Assembly (NCBI GenBank): GCA_024742655.1
Contig: JANSYB010000216.1
Location: forward strand, 1 to 5,260
Direction: 5' to 3'
DNA length: 5,260 bases
DNA from: Paracoccaceae bacterium
GTDB lineage: Bacteria; Pseudomonadota; Alphaproteobacteria; Rhodobacterales; Rhodobacteraceae
Both the position numbers and the translations under genes were made by a program. The notes beneath the pieces are model-generated. The model was not told the origin of the DNA, searched no databases, and saw only the letters and a program-made list of their open reading frames with translations. Shown here in pieces: positions 5,141 through 5,260 of this stretch (position 1 is the first letter of the stretch; every line of letters begins with the position of its first letter).

Positions 5141-5260
5141 ATGGACCAGACATCCCATGACCGCCTTCTGATCATCGACTTCGGCAGCCAGGTGACGCAG
5201 CTGATCGCACGCCGCCTGCGCGAGTTGAACGTTTATTGTGAAATCCATCCCTACCAGAAT
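5141..5260 (+). CDS. guaA: GMP synthase GuaA (N-terminal 40 residues, 3' end outside window)
   Basis: Start of the glutamine-hydrolysing GMP synthase, which makes GMP from XMP, ATP and glutamine in the last step of de novo guanine nucleotide synthesis in the cytoplasm. The visible residues include the opening strand-turn of the class I glutamine amidotransferase domain, [20 protein letters not shown] (residues 9-28), followed by NVYCEIHPY (30-38), both typical of GuaA. The catalytic Cys-His-Glu triad and the ATP pyrophosphatase domain lie beyond the right edge; the full protein is normally about 520 residues. The ATG at 5141 is the only reasonable start: an in-frame TAG lies at 5132-5134 and no other in-frame ATG follows within the visible part. 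Divergent from the MttB-family gene across 183 bases. Identification is secure despite the short fragment. Confidence 0.93.
   Translation, partial: MDQTSHDRLLIIDFGSQVTQLIARRLRELNVYCEIHPYQN

Overview
The window looks like chromosomal DNA from a high-GC alphaproteobacterium, most likely of the Rhodobacterales (Roseobacter/Rhodobacter group). The basis is protein-level recognition: a Rhodobacterales-type lipoyl synthase, a GafA/DUF6456-type regulator next to a DUF6477-type small protein, and a non-pyrrolysine MttB-family methyltransferase. No database search was possible, so all names rest on recognised motifs and remembered family sequences.

Layout from left to right. (1) The first 245 codons of lipA, minus strand, cut by the left edge. 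(2) A 274-base divergent intergenic region with a strong hairpin, a GC palindrome and a possible promoter. (3) A VIT/CCC1-family metal transporter gene, plus strand. (4) Convergent with it, only 6 bases away, a three-part DNA-binding protein on the minus strand that I read as GafA, the direct activator of gene transfer agent (GTA) production. (5) An AT-rich divergent control region of about 240 bases with a 12-base tandem repeat resembling DnaA boxes, a near-consensus CtrA site beside a perfect TTGACA -35 box, and an 8-base inverted repeat. (6) A 98-residue DUF6477-type protein on the plus strand. (7) Convergent with it, 3 bases away, a 514-residue MttB-family (COG5598) methyltransferase on the minus strand. 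(8) The first 40 codons of guaA (GMP synthase), plus strand, cut by the right edge.

The most interesting part is 1742-3409. The divergent pair corresponds, as far as I can recognise it, to the R. capsulatus rcc01865 (gafA)/rcc01866 locus, which controls GTA expression: phage-like particles encoded by the host that package and transfer host DNA. The control region between the genes suggests inputs from cell-cycle regulators (CtrA, possibly DnaA) plus at least one unknown dyad-binding factor. The flanking genes are housekeeping (lipA, guaA) or metabolic (metal transport, quaternary-amine methyl transfer). I see no functional link between them and the GTA regulator. There is no CRISPR array, insertion sequence, tRNA or rRNA in the window.
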